Assembly (NCBI GenBank): GCA_965199335.1
Contig: CBDAQZ010000003.1
Span: forward strand, 62,001-126,000
Length of the DNA: 64,000 nucleotides
DNA from: CBDAQV01 sp965199335
GTDB taxonomy: Bacteria; Pseudomonadota; Alphaproteobacteria; CALMVH01
Direction of reading: 5' to 3'
The stretch's first letter is position 1. Each line of letters starts with the position of its first letter. Both the position numbers and the translations under genes were made by a program. This document shows, one piece after another, positions 1-9,307 of this stretch. Under the pieces are notes generated by a model. It searched no databases and was not told the origin of the DNA. It was given only the letters and a program-made list of their open reading frames with translations.

Positions 1-173
1 AATTGCTGGCGCAATCGTCCGAGGACGCCGCCGTCCTGCGCGCCCGAGTGACCAGCAAAGCAGGCACGACCGAAGCGGCGATAAGAATTTTGCTGCAAAA
101 CGACGCGTTACCTACTATATATGCCTCGGCTTTGCAGGCCGGCGCTGCCCGTGCCGCTGAACTAGCCGACTAA
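1..173 (+). CDS. proC: Pyrroline-5-carboxylate reductase, C-terminal fragment
   Basis: This is the 3' end of a gene that begins before the window; the readable frame starts at base 3 and stops at TAA 171-173. The 56 visible residues include VTSKAGTTEAA, which matches the conserved dimerisation-domain signature of ProC (usually VTSPGGTTEAA), followed by an Ala-rich helix that ends the protein. ProC makes proline from pyrroline-5-carboxylate using NAD(P)H in the cytoplasm. The catalytic and nucleotide-binding parts lie outside the window, so activity cannot be judged. The Pro-Gly of the signature is Lys-Ala here, a mild deviation. Confidence 0.8.
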   Translation, partial: LLAQSSEDAAVLRARVTSKAGTTEAAIRILLQNDALPTIYASALQAGAARAAELAD

Positions 174-258
174 ACAACCGTCTTTCGACGCGCGGTGATA
201 ACCCCAACGACCGGGTGCTTCGCCGCGCGCAGCATGACTATTTACGATTGGATTTCTT

Positions 259-2079
259 ATGTCGTTGCGCAACATCGCCATCATCGCCCACGTCGATCAT
301 GGCAAGACCACCCTCGTCGACCAGCTGCTGCGGCAGAGCGGCACGTTCCGCGACAACCAGCACGTGGCCGAACGCGCCATGGACTCCAACGACCTGGAAA
401 AGGAACGCGGGATCACCATCCTGGCGAAGTGCACTTCCATCGAGTGGAAGGGCAACCGCATCAACATCGTCGATACACCCGGCCACGCCGATTTCGGCGG
501 CGAGGTCGAGCGCATCCTGTCGATGGTCGACGGCGTGCTGCTGCTTGTCGATGCCGCGGAGGGCGTGCTGCCGCAGACCAAGTTCGTGCTGGGCAAGGCG
601 CTGAAGCGCGGCCTGAAGCCGATCGTGGTCGTGAACAAGATCGACCGTGGCGACGCCGAGCCGGAAGTCGTGCACAACCAGATTTTCGACCTGTTCTCGG
701 CGCTTGACGCGACCGAGGAGCAGCTGGACTTCCCGACCCTGTTCGCCTCGGGCCGCAACGGCTGGGCATCGGACACGCTGGACGGCCCGCGCGAGAACAT
801 GGAGCCGTTGTTCGAGCTGGTCATGCGCCACGTACCGGAACCTGTCGTCGATCTGGACGCGCCGTTCTCGATGCTGGCCACCATCCTCGAGCCGAACCCG
901 TTCCTGGGCCGCCTGCTGACCGGCCGCATCCAGACCGGCCGCCTGAAGGCGAACATGATCGCCAAGACCATGACCCGCGACGGCAAGCTGATCGAGAACG
1001 GCCGCATCTCCAAGATCCTGGCCTTCCGCGGCCTGGAGCGCATCAGCCTGGACGAAGCCATGGCAGGCGACATCGTCGCCATCGCCGGGTTCGAGAAGAC
1101 GACCGTTGCCGACACGATCTGCGACCCCTCGGTCAGCGAGGCGATCCCGGCGCAGCCGATCGATCCGCCGACCATCGCGATGACATTCCAGGTCAACGAC
1201 TCGCCGCTGGCGGGGCGCGAAGGCGACAAGGTGACCAGCCGCATGATCCGCGACCGCCTGTTCCGCGAAGTGGAAGGCAACGTCGCCCTCCAGGTCAGCG
1301 AAAGCGACGGCAAGGACAGTTTCGAGGTCGCCGGCCGCGGCGAGTTGCAGCTGGGCGTGCTGATCGAGCAGATGCGCCGCGAAGGCTTCGAGCTTTCCAT
1401 CGGCCGTCCCCGCGTGCTGTTCCGCACCGACGACAAGGGCAACCGCCTGGAGCCGATCGAGGAAGTCCAGGTCGACGTCGACGAAGGCTTTTCGGGCGTC
1501 GTCGTGCAGAAATTGTCCGAGCGCAAGGCCGACCTGATCGAGATGAAGCCTTCGGGCGGCGGCAAGCAGCGCCTGACCTTCTATGCACCGTCGCGTGGCC
1601 TGATCGGCTATTACGGCGAGTTCCTGACCGACACGCGCGGCACCGGCATCATGAACCGCCTGTTCCACGAATACGGCCCTTTCAAGGGCCCGATCCCGGC
1701 ACGCCGCAACGGCGTCCTGATCTCTAACGGCGACGGCGAGGCCGTGGCTTACGCGATGTGGAACCTTGAAGAGCGCGGCCCGATGATGATCGATCCCGGC
1801 GTCAAGGTTTACCAGGGCATGATCATCGGCGAACACACCCGCGACAACGACCTGGAAGTGAACGTGCTGAAGGGCAAGCAGCTGACCAACATCCGCGCCG
1901 CCGGCAAGGACGAGGCGGTCAAGCTGACCCCGCCGATCCGCATGACGCTGGAAAAGGCGATCGCCTATATCGGCGAGGACGAGCTGGTGGAAGTCACCCC
2001 GCAGAACATCCGCCTGCGCAAGAAGCACCTGGACCCCAACGCCCGCAAGCGCGCGGAACGCTCGGCCGAAGTGGCATAA
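259..2079 (+). CDS. typA: Ribosome-associated GTPase TypA/BipA
   Basis: This is a 606-residue translational GTPase, the usual length for TypA/BipA. The G1 loop AHVDHGKT is at residues 10-17, the switch II motif DTPGHADFGGEV near 72-83, and NKID at 126-129. Domains II, III and V and the TypA-specific C-terminal domain follow, ending in a Lys/Arg-rich tail. TypA binds the ribosome at the EF-G site and helps 50S assembly and growth at low temperature or under stress. The ATG at 259 opens the typical MSLRNIAIIAHVDHGKT N-terminus. It lies 85 bases after proC and appears monocistronic. Identification is secure from motifs and full length. Confidence 0.97.
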   Translation: MSLRNIAIIAHVDHGKTTLVDQLLRQSGTFRDNQHVAERAMDSNDLEKERGITILAKCTSIEWKGNRINIVDTPGHADFGGEVERILSMVDGVLLLVDAAEGVLPQTKFVLGKALKRGLKPIVVVNKIDRGDAEPEVVHNQIFDLFSALDATEEQLDFPTLFASGRNGWASDTLDGPRENMEPLFELVMRHVPEPVVDLDAPFSMLATILEPNPFLGRLLTGRIQTGRLKANMIAKTMTRDGKLIENGRISKILAFRGLERISLDEAMAGDIVAIAGFEKTTVADTICDPSVSEAIPAQPIDPPTIAMTFQVNDSPLAGREGDKVTSRMIRDRLFREVEGNVALQVSESDGKDSFEVAGRGELQLGVLIEQMRREGFELSIGRPRVLFRTDDKGNRLEPIEEVQVDVDEGFSGVVVQKLSERKADLIEMKPSGGGKQRLTFYAPSRGLIGYYGEFLTDTRGTGIMNRLFHEYGPFKGPIPARRNGVLISNGDGEAVAYAMWNLEERGPMMIDPGVKVYQGMIIGEHTRDNDLEVNVLKGKQLTNIRAAGKDEAVKLTPPIRMTLEKAIAYIGEDELVEVTPQNIRLRKKHLDPNARKRAERSAEVA

Positions 2080-2129
2080 ATCTCGGATCCGGCGTAAGAC
2101 TATCGGCCATACCGTTCCCGGAGGATTGT

Positions 2130-2699
2130 ATGGCCGATTGTACCGCACGTTATTTCAAACGCCTGTTGCATGTTTCCTTAGTGGGGGGATTGCTGGCTGA
2201 GCCTTGCCACGCCGCCTCGGCTGAAGACGGCATCTATCAGGACCACACACATGGCTTTTCAATTAGCTACGGACCCGACCTGCGCGCAGTGGCAGGGCCT
2301 GACGGTACTGTTTTCGACGACCTCGATCTGAAGCTGGCAAAAGGCAAGATCATCGAATCGTTCATAGCGGATGATGCCGCCGGCATCCCCGGTGTGGCGG
2401 GCGCCGGTGTATCCATCGGCACGATTCTCCCCTCGACGGAATTGGGCTGCACCACGGTGGGCATGGGCGAGAAAACGGTCGGCCCGCTGAAATTCTACGG
2501 CGGCGTCGGTGCGGCACGAACCGGCCCAAGGCTGGACAGGGAATATTTCTATCTGGTCCAGAGCAACGGCGCCTGCTTCGAAATCCTCGAAAAAATCATC
2601 GTCGCCAACGCGGATGCCGAAGACAGCATTCCCGCCGAAAGGCTGGCGCAACTGAAGACGCGTCTGGAAAAGGTGGCGCTGAGCTTCACGGCGAAATAG
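2130..2699 (+). CDS. Secreted protein of unknown function
   Basis: This predicted 189-residue protein starts at ATG 2130, with a GGAGG ribosome site at 2120-2124. The first ~30 residues look like a Sec signal peptide: basic start, hydrophobic VSLVGGLL stretch and an Ala-rich cleavage zone around AAS-AED. The mature part has only two or three cysteines and reads as a globular periplasmic domain, beginning with a YQDHTHGFSISYG stretch reminiscent of lipoprotein-like stress proteins that bind ligands, but I recognise no family. It follows typA by 50 bases and could be cotranscribed with it. Function unknown. Confidence 0.7.
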   Translation: MADCTARYFKRLLHVSLVGGLLAEPCHAASAEDGIYQDHTHGFSISYGPDLRAVAGPDGTVFDDLDLKLAKGKIIESFIADDAAGIPGVAGAGVSIGTILPSTELGCTTVGMGEKTVGPLKFYGGVGAARTGPRLDREYFYLVQSNGACFEILEKIIVANADAEDSIPAERLAQLKTRLEKVALSFTAK

Positions 2700-2737
2700 T
2701 CCGCCGCCCTGTTACAGTATGAAAGGCGGAGTAAAGC

Positions 2738-2956
2738 CTACTCGCCCTCGTTCGCACGCAACGACTGTTCAAGCATCGTAAGCCGCTTCTCTATTGCCTG
2801 CAGGCAATAATTGACGGCAAAGGATAAAGTTCCGAAGAAGATGAAGACTGTCGTTATTGCATCGACCTTATGCAAAACGATATCGATGAAAGCCAGCGCA
2901 ATAAACACGAATCCAAAAAACGGAAGCATCCAAAGCGAAGCCTTCTGGGTCTTCAC
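2738..2956 (-). CDS. Small two-helix membrane protein
   Basis: A 72-residue protein with two hydrophobic segments (about residues 8-28 and 33-53), followed by a short amphipathic helix, EKRLTMLEQSLRANE, that could form a coiled coil. Composition and codon use fit a real gene, and it lies only 10 bases downstream of the TPR protein on the same strand, so the two are probably cotranscribed. The family is not recognised. Because it is short the call rests on the clean membrane topology and position. Confidence 0.5.
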   Translation of the reverse strand: MKTQKASLWMLPFFGFVFIALAFIDIVLHKVDAITTVFIFFGTLSFAVNYCLQAIEKRLTMLEQSLRANEGE

Positions 2957-2966
2957 GGGATATACC

Positions 2967-4511
2967 TTATCTCCGCAGCGCCCAGCTGATCCGGCGCGCC
3001 TGCGGCACGTCGGGCGTGCAGCAGCACAGGGCCAGGACGATCGTCATCCACACGTTCATCGGCGCGCCCGTCAGGTCGGCGGCAGCCATCGATTCCACCG
3101 GCACGCCGGAGAAGTGCAGGCCGGTAGCCCCCACCACCAGCGCCGCGATCAGCAACGAGGCGGCGCGGACGACGCGGCGCTCGTTCGGGCGGGTGTCGCG
3201 CGGCTGGATCACGAACTGCGACAGGTCGCTGGTCAGGAACTTCGGATCGTACAGGTCGATCAGGCGCGGGTTGTCGCGGATGTCGGCGGCACGCGACTTC
3301 AGGTCCTCGAAGGCTTCGGTGCCGAACTCGACAGCGAACGAACCCAGCATCGCGTCGCCATCCTCGGCGCAGGCGATGTACAGGATCGCGCTCTGGGCAT
3401 CGACGCCGCGCATCTCGATTAGGCGGCGGCAGGCAGCCAGCGCCTGGGACTGCTTGCCTTGCAGCAAGGCGCCCTTCGCAATCAGGTACTGATAGGAGTC
3501 GTCATCGACGCCATTGTCCTGGGTCTGCTCGATCAGCGCCTCGTAGCGGCCGTATTCCGCGGTCTTCAGGTAGGTGTGTCCCAGCGTGGTCACGATCGCC
3601 AGGTTGGCGGGATCGTACTTGCGGCCTTCCAGCAGCGTCTCCTCGGCGCGTTCGAACTGGCCGATATGGGCATAGACATTGCCCAGCGAATTGATCAGCA
3701 CGGTGTCACGCGCGTTGAAGCGGCGGCCGGCCAGCAGGGCACGCTCGGCTTCGTCGTATTTCTTCTGGCGCGAATAAACCGATGCCAGCGAAGCGCAAAT
3801 GTGGCGGTTATGCGGATCGATCCGGCTACCGGCGATCAGCACGTCCTCGGCGGCGGCATAGTCGCCCATCTCGGCGCGGATGCTGCCCAGCAGGTTGATG
3901 ATGTAGGGATCGCGCGAATGCAGCGTGTAGCCGCGTTCCAGCACGTCGCGCGCGACGTCGGCATTGCCCAGCAGGGCCTGCACGACGCCATACGACGCCA
4001 TGATGAACTTGTTGCCCTGTTCCAGCCCGCCCGACGATTTCAGCAGGTCGGCGGCTTCCTCGTACCGGCCCTGCTCGCTCATCAGCTTGGCGAGGGACAC
4101 GATCACGAACTTGTCGTTGCGGTCCAGCTGGCGCGCCTTGGCTAGCATCGCCTCGGCCTGCGCGTCCAGGCCCAGCTCGACATAGACGCCGGCAAGCGAG
4201 GTCACGGTGCGGATGTCGCTGGGCTTCAGTTCGAAACTGCGTTCCAGGCACTGGCGCGCATCTTCCATGTAGCCGGCGCGGCGGTACAGCTGGCCCAGCT
4301 GGCCCAGGAAATAGATGTTGTCGGGATACTGGTCCAGGCCGACTTCCAGCGTCTCGATGGCGCGGTCGATGTTTCCGTCATGCGCATAATCGGCCGCGCG
4401 GCTGGTAATCCGGCGCTGCAGCTTGATGACATCGTCGATGACATTGGATACGGTGTCGGCGATCCGACCGCGTAGGGGGGCGCCGGAATCCGCAGTTTGT
4501 TGGTATGACAT
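2967..4511 (-). CDS. TPR-repeat protein with C-terminal membrane anchor
   Basis: This 514-residue protein has an N-terminal helical segment and then about nine tetratricopeptide repeats between residues ~40 and ~345, with recurrent patterns such as A-x-L-G-x-L-Y-x-x-x-G and A-x-x-x-L-x-x-x-x-x-L-D-P. Near residues 440-490 there are two hydrophobic stretches (LLIAALVVGATGL and a second with a CCC run), suggesting a membrane-anchored scaffold. TPR arrays bind protein partners; none can be named. The start ATG 4511 is divergent from the glucan synthase at 4670, so the two genes share an upstream region of about 160 bases. Possible link: TPR proteins often sit next to polysaccharide synthases, but this is only inference. 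Confidence 0.75.
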   Translation of the reverse strand: MSYQQTADSGAPLRGRIADTVSNVIDDVIKLQRRITSRAADYAHDGNIDRAIETLEVGLDQYPDNIYFLGQLGQLYRRAGYMEDARQCLERSFELKPSDIRTVTSLAGVYVELGLDAQAEAMLAKARQLDRNDKFVIVSLAKLMSEQGRYEEAADLLKSSGGLEQGNKFIMASYGVVQALLGNADVARDVLERGYTLHSRDPYIINLLGSIRAEMGDYAAAEDVLIAGSRIDPHNRHICASLASVYSRQKKYDEAERALLAGRRFNARDTVLINSLGNVYAHIGQFERAEETLLEGRKYDPANLAIVTTLGHTYLKTAEYGRYEALIEQTQDNGVDDDSYQYLIAKGALLQGKQSQALAACRRLIEMRGVDAQSAILYIACAEDGDAMLGSFAVEFGTEAFEDLKSRAADIRDNPRLIDLYDPKFLTSDLSQFVIQPRDTRPNERRVVRAASLLIAALVVGATGLHFSGVPVESMAAADLTGAPMNVWMTIVLALCCCTPDVPQARRISWALRR

Positions 4512-4669
4512 GACGCCGACTCCCGGGACCGTTAATATCTAATCCGTATATCTAGCACGAAAATCCCGGCGCTTCAACCTTGACGGCACTTCACAAGGTG
4601 GCATGACTGCCATAGAAAGTCCGCAATTCCGTCCGATAGTTTAACAAGCTCAATGCCAAAGAGGTTCGC

Positions 4670-7480
4670 CTGAAGCCGCTGATCCGCGCCACACGCGACA
4701 CAATCATCATCCTGGCCGTTGTTTTTGCTGCCAATCTCGGGGTCTGGGCCTTGCTCAACCGGCCCGTGGCGGAGCGTCCGTGGATCGGCAGCATAAACTG
4801 CGTCTCGTTCGCGCCTTTCCAGCGCGACCAGAACCCCTTGCAGAACAAATATCCCAGCTACGAACAGATTTTCGAGGATATCCGCCAGCTTTCGCGCCAG
4901 GTCGACGGCGTTCGCACCTATACTTCGATGCATGGCGAGGACAAGGTGCCCGAGATGGCGCAGCAATACGGCATGCATGTCATCGCCGGCGCCTGGGTCG
5001 AGAACATCAACCACAGCAAGGCCGACGATGTGCTGGCCGACAACCCGGTGGACAAGGCGGAAATCGACGCCGCCGTCTCCACCGCCCGCCGCAACGCCAA
5101 CGTTTCCAACCTGGTGATCGGCAACGAGGCTGTCCTGCGGGGCGATTACACGCCGCACCAGATGGCCGAGTTGATAAAGCAGGTCAAGAAACAGACCACC
5201 GTGCCGGTTTCGACCGCCGATGTGTGGAGCGTATGGGCCAACAATCCCGAACTGGCCGAATCGGCCGATTACCTGGCCGTCCATGCCCTGCCCTACTGGG
5301 AGGGAGTCCCGGTCGACCAGGCGGTCGGCTATGTCATGGACAAATATGACCTGCTGCACGCCAAATACCCGGACAAGCCGATCATGCTGGCCGAGGTGGG
5401 CTGGCCGTCTGCGGGACCCTATATCAAGGGCGCGGAGCCGAGCAAGGTCAACCAGGCGCGGTTCATCCGCGACTTCCTGAACGCCGCGCGCGCCCGGCAC
5501 CTGAACTATACGATCATGGAGGGCATCGACCAGCCATGGAAATTCGCGCTTGAAGGTCCCGCCGGCACCAGCTGGGGGCTGCTGACAGCCGATCGCCAGG
5601 AAAAATACCCGATGGTGGGCGAGGTGGTGGAGAATCCCGCCTGGCTGCTGCTGTACGGCCTGGCCACCCTCCTGGCCCTTCCCGGCGTGCTGCTATTCCT
5701 CAGCCGCTCGGAGGATCTACGCCGCGGCGGCCGCTTCTTCTACGCCCTGCTGATCCAGGCCGTCGCCTCGATCCTGATCTGGACGGTCAGCGAAGTGGCG
5801 CACGAGGCGTTCAAGCTCAGCGTCTGGATCGCGTGGAGCGTCCTGATGCTGACCCAGCTGATCCTGTTCACCGTGATCCTGTCCGACGGGTTCGAGCTGA
5901 CGGAAGTGCTGTGGCGCAACAAATGGACGCGGGCGATCACGCCGCTGCGCCATACCTCGATCGCCAATCCGGAGACCGCGCCCAAGGTGTCGATCCACGT
6001 GCCGTGCTACAACGAGCCGCCGCACATGGTGATCGAGACGCTGGACCGCCTGGCACGCCTCGACTACCCGAACTTCGAAGTCCTGCTGATCGACAACAAC
6101 ACCAAGAACGAAGCGGTATGGAAACCGGTCGAGGCGCATTGCGCCCTCCTGACGGAGCAGTTCGGCCCCGGCCGCTTCCGCTTCTTCCACCTCGCCAACT
6201 GGCCCGGTTACAAGGCCGGCGCGCTGAATTTCGGGCTGCGTGAAACCGCGCCCGACGCGACCATCATTGCGGTGATCGACAGCGACTACCTGGTCGACCC
6301 CGACTGGCTGTCGGCGATGGTGCCGAATTTCGACGACCCGCAGATCGGCCTGGTCCAGTCGCCGCAGGATTACCACGATTGGGAGGGCGAGACCTTCAAG
6401 GCGATGTGCCACTGGGAATATGCCGGTTTCTTCAACATCGGCATGGTGCAGCGCAACGAGCGCAACGCCATCATTCAGCACGGCACGATGACCATGATCC
6501 GCAAGAGCGCGCTGGAACAGGCCGATGGCTGGGCCGAATGGTGCATCACCGAGGACGCGGAGTTGGGGCTGAAGCTGTTCGAGCTGGGCTGGCTGGCGAC
6601 CTATTCGCCCGAAAGCTTCGGCCGCGGCCTGGTGCCGGACAGCTACAACGCCTACAAGACCCAGCGTTTCCGCTGGGCCTACGGTGCGGTGCAGATCGTC
6701 AAGAAGCATTGGCGCGCCATGCTGCCAGGATCGAAGGTATTGACGCGCGGCCAGCGCTATCACTTCATCGCCGGCTGGATGCCCTGGTTCGCCGACGCCG
6801 CGCACCTGCTGTTCGCCGCCGCGTCGGTGTTCTGGTCGTTCCTCGTGATCTCCAACTGGCTGTGCTACCTGTTCAACCTGTCGGTGTTCTATGTCGGCGA
6901 CTGGCTGCAGGCCACCGCGCCGCTGACGCGCCACTGGCTGGAGGCGCACCTGGCCATCCCGGTCGACCCGCTGAACAACTGGCATGTCGAGGTCACGTCG
7001 CCGTTCAAGCTGGGCTTCCCGCCGACCGCCTTCATGATCCCGACCATCGCCGCCTTCCTGCTGAAGGTGCTGGGCGGGTTCAGCCTGTACCAGATGAAGA
7101 TCAAGTGCAGCTTCTGGCAGAAGGTCGGCGCGGCCGTGGCCGGCATGGCGCTGACCTACACGGTCGGCAGCGCCGTCTGGCAAGGCCTGTTCACCGAGGG
7201 CCGCCCCTTCGTGCGCACACCCAAATGCGAGAACCAGCCCGCCTTCGTCCAGGGCATCCTGATGGCGCGGACCGAGTTGCTGTGGTTGGCCGCGCTATGG
7301 CTGTCGGCCTTGCTGGTGATCCTGGCCGAGAACTGGCACAACATGGAGGCACTGCTGTGGGCCGTGCTGCTGGTGGTGCAGTCCCTGCCCTTCATCGCCG
7401 CGATCACGACCAGCATGATCAACGCCATGCCCGGCCTGCTGCGCCCGCGTGTTCATAGCGGAGCGGTTGCTGCTGAGTGA
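4670..7480 (+). CDS. ndvB: Membrane beta-glucan synthase, GH17-GT2 fusion (NdvB-type)
   Basis: The frame encodes a family GH17-like domain (about residues 35-300) with both catalytic signatures, GNE near 155 and AEVGWPS near 240. Membrane helices follow, then a GT2 domain with CYNEPP, DSD, TED and QRFRW, the classic processive synthase motifs, and further C-terminal helices. This architecture is known from NdvB proteins that make periplasmic beta-1,3 or 1,3/1,6 glucans and remodel them with the GH17 domain. The N-terminus is uncertain. A first membrane helix (TIIILAVVFAANLGVWALL) lies upstream of the first ordinary start, TTG 4751. CTG 4670 has an AAGAGG site in front. Alternatively ATG 4653 is put out of frame by one missing A in the run at 4658-4660. 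Motifs are intact; substrate and linkage are inferred. Confidence 0.88.
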   Translation: MKPLIRATRDTIIILAVVFAANLGVWALLNRPVAERPWIGSINCVSFAPFQRDQNPLQNKYPSYEQIFEDIRQLSRQVDGVRTYTSMHGEDKVPEMAQQYGMHVIAGAWVENINHSKADDVLADNPVDKAEIDAAVSTARRNANVSNLVIGNEAVLRGDYTPHQMAELIKQVKKQTTVPVSTADVWSVWANNPELAESADYLAVHALPYWEGVPVDQAVGYVMDKYDLLHAKYPDKPIMLAEVGWPSAGPYIKGAEPSKVNQARFIRDFLNAARARHLNYTIMEGIDQPWKFALEGPAGTSWGLLTADRQEKYPMVGEVVENPAWLLLYGLATLLALPGVLLFLSRSEDLRRGGRFFYALLIQAVASILIWTVSEVAHEAFKLSVWIAWSVLMLTQLILFTVILSDGFELTEVLWRNKWTRAITPLRHTSIANPETAPKVSIHVPCYNEPPHMVIETLDRLARLDYPNFEVLLIDNNTKNEAVWKPVEAHCALLTEQFGPGRFRFFHLANWPGYKAGALNFGLRETAPDATIIAVIDSDYLVDPDWLSAMVPNFDDPQIGLVQSPQDYHDWEGETFKAMCHWEYAGFFNIGMVQRNERNAIIQHGTMTMIRKSALEQADGWAEWCITEDAELGLKLFELGWLATYSPESFGRGLVPDSYNAYKTQRFRWAYGAVQIVKKHWRAMLPGSKVLTRGQRYHFIAGWMPWFADAAHLLFAAASVFWSFLVISNWLCYLFNLSVFYVGDWLQATAPLTRHWLEAHLAIPVDPLNNWHVEVTSPFKLGFPPTAFMIPTIAAFLLKVLGGFSLYQMKIKCSFWQKVGAAVAGMALTYTVGSAVWQGLFTEGRPFVRTPKCENQPAFVQGILMARTELLWLAALWLSALLVILAENWHNMEALLWAVLLVVQSLPFIAAITTSMINAMPGLLRPRVHSGAVAAE

Positions 7481-7504
7481 GACAAATGAGTTGTGATAAG
7501 ATCG

Positions 7505-8377
7505 CTAGGTTTGCACCTTTGATTTTTTTCTCTGCTCGACAATCTGAAATGTCGCCAGGCTGCTAAGAACGATAAGTATTCCTGCATATTGAGACAGTTT
7601 GAGATATTCGCCAATCACCACGGCGGAAAATAAAGCTGTAAAAACAGGTTCTAGTTTTAGATACAGACTCCAGCGAAATGTACCGAGGAAAGCGATTCCG
7701 TAGGCGCGCAAAAACGTACTGACAATCAGGCAAGCGCAGCCCAATCCGAGCCAGCCGTATGCGGGACCACCATTTGGCAATGTCGGATGTTGCACAAAAC
7801 AAATCGCCGTTGCGAAAATCGCAGCGATCATGAATGTTTCAGCACTCACGACAAGCGGATTGCGGATTTTCGATTGCTTGCCGACCATGTACAGGGTGCC
7901 GACCGTGCAGGCCGCTCCTAAAAATCCAAGCCCGATACCGATCAACCTCGCTTCATTATGAACGTGCCAGACATCAATAACAAAGCTTAGGCCTAGCAAG
8001 GCCATGGCTGTTGTAATGACTGTAAGCTTGTCCAATATCACCTCGCCCCGCCATGCCATGAAAAAAAGGAGCATAAGGGTATGGGTATAGAAAATGATGA
8101 TCGCTATCGGACTGGGAAGAAATTTGATGGATGCGTATTGCGACAAAAGCGCGATAGCCTGAAGCAGGCCGGATAAAATACTAACTTTTATATCGGAGCG
8201 CGTGGCAAATAAGTGATGCCCTTTCTTTATACACGTTCCCGCTACAAAAGACGCTCTCAACCACATACTTAAAACCGTAACAAGCGCGACGTTGCCGCCG
8301 GCCGCGTATACTTCTTTGAAAGCTGACGGAAACAAGCCGTACAAAACTGCCGAAACCAGTGCACAAATCAGCCCCAT
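7505..8377 (-). CDS. EamA/DMT-family transporter
   Basis: A 290-residue membrane protein with about ten hydrophobic helices arranged as two EamA halves. The second half carries the family pattern LKLEPVFTALFSAVVIGEYL, where a Pro and the GE motif precede the final helix. DMT transporters export metabolites or amino acids; the substrate cannot be read from sequence. It is noticeably richer in A and T than its neighbours and points towards the glucan synthase, converging with only 24 bases between stops. The composition suggests later acquisition. Confidence 0.85.
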   Translation of the reverse strand: MGLICALVSAVLYGLFPSAFKEVYAAGGNVALVTVLSMWLRASFVAGTCIKKGHHLFATRSDIKVSILSGLLQAIALLSQYASIKFLPSPIAIIIFYTHTLMLLFFMAWRGEVILDKLTVITTAMALLGLSFVIDVWHVHNEARLIGIGLGFLGAACTVGTLYMVGKQSKIRNPLVVSAETFMIAAIFATAICFVQHPTLPNGGPAYGWLGLGCACLIVSTFLRAYGIAFLGTFRWSLYLKLEPVFTALFSAVVIGEYLKLSQYAGILIVLSSLATFQIVEQRKKSKVQT

Positions 8378-8428
8378 GGATAGTTTGTTGCACCAAATTC
8401 CGCCGACTACAATATTGCTGCTTTATAG

Positions 8429-9088
8429 TTAAAGCACAGACGGCGTCGCACCCTGACCGCGCTTAGAGGCCCAGTTCAGCGCCAGGTTGCCCACCGTGTA
8501 CAGCGTTCCGGCTGCGGCAGCAGTGTGATCGCCCGCGGCGAAGCCCGAGATCATGTAGGAAACCGCACCGACCTGAAACAGCACCTCCGATACCTTCATG
8601 GGATTGCGCTGCACGTAGTCCTTCATGTGCGGCACGATCTGGCCGATGTGGATATCCAGGTTTCCATCACGCGTTTCCCATACCGGCGGTGGCCTGGGGG
8701 TATCGGGCGATATTTGCTTCACCAGGTTCCCGATCAGCAGCGCGCCGAGGTCCGTCACGGCGCTGGCCACCTCGATCGGGCGCGCCTTGCCTGCCTTTTC
8801 CAGCAGGAAGGCGCCGGCACCGGCGGGGATCAGCAGCGTGGCCTCGATCGTGCCCAGCATAAAACCGGTCTCCACCGGATAATGCCTGAAATCCAGCATG
8901 CGCCGCAGGCGTGAGGTCGGCCTGTCCTGATTGTCGATCTCGGCCAGCAGGTCGTTGCGTTTCTGGCGGTCGCCATAGAACAGCAGCACGGCTGACCCGG
9001 CGAGTCCGACCAGGCCCGCCACCAGCCTGACACCGTTGTACTGCGCCCCGGACGCCGCCACCAATCCGTCGCCGAGCAGTCCCATCAC
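8429..9088 (-). CDS. Membrane protein of unknown family; N-terminus probably longer
   Basis: From ATG 9088 the protein is 219 residues with several moderately hydrophobic segments (about 20-38, 75-95, 105-123, 165-205) and loops rich in charged residues; I do not recognise the family. The same frame stays open upstream to about 9226, and those 46 codons read like protein (NSPAGRFLIRTVEKYPLR just before the ATG) but contain no ATG, GTG or TTG. ATG 9088 has no clear ribosome site. So the gene either starts at a rare codon or its 5' end has a small shift. It ends 51 bases upstream of the EamA gene start on the same strand, and may be its operon leader. Confidence 0.6.
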   Translation of the reverse strand: MMGLLGDGLVAASGAQYNGVRLVAGLVGLAGSAVLLFYGDRQKRNDLLAEIDNQDRPTSRLRRMLDFRHYPVETGFMLGTIEATLLIPAGAGAFLLEKAGKARPIEVASAVTDLGALLIGNLVKQISPDTPRPPPVWETRDGNLDIHIGQIVPHMKDYVQRNPMKVSEVLFQVGAVSYMISGFAAGDHTAAAAGTLYTVGNLALNWASKRGQGATPSVL

Positions 9089-9307
9089 GGCAAAGGTGCG
9101 TAACGGATATTTCTCGACCGTGCGGATCAGGAAGCGACCCGCAGGTGAGTTAGCGAGAACGTCTATTGGATTTACTCGATAGGGACAGGAAGAACCGGAC
9201 GGAAGAGGCGCGATACCGCACCTGATTTATAAATATTTGATTAATAAGCTTGCTACCTTCTCATGCTTTGCTACTATGGCAATCGGTAACAACACTATGG
9301 GTATTTT

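Noticed and set aside
238..2148. Long minus-strand open frame opposite typA
   Set aside because: It is the complement of a strong GC3-biased gene; its His/Asp/Ala/Val-rich composition is a shadow artefact.
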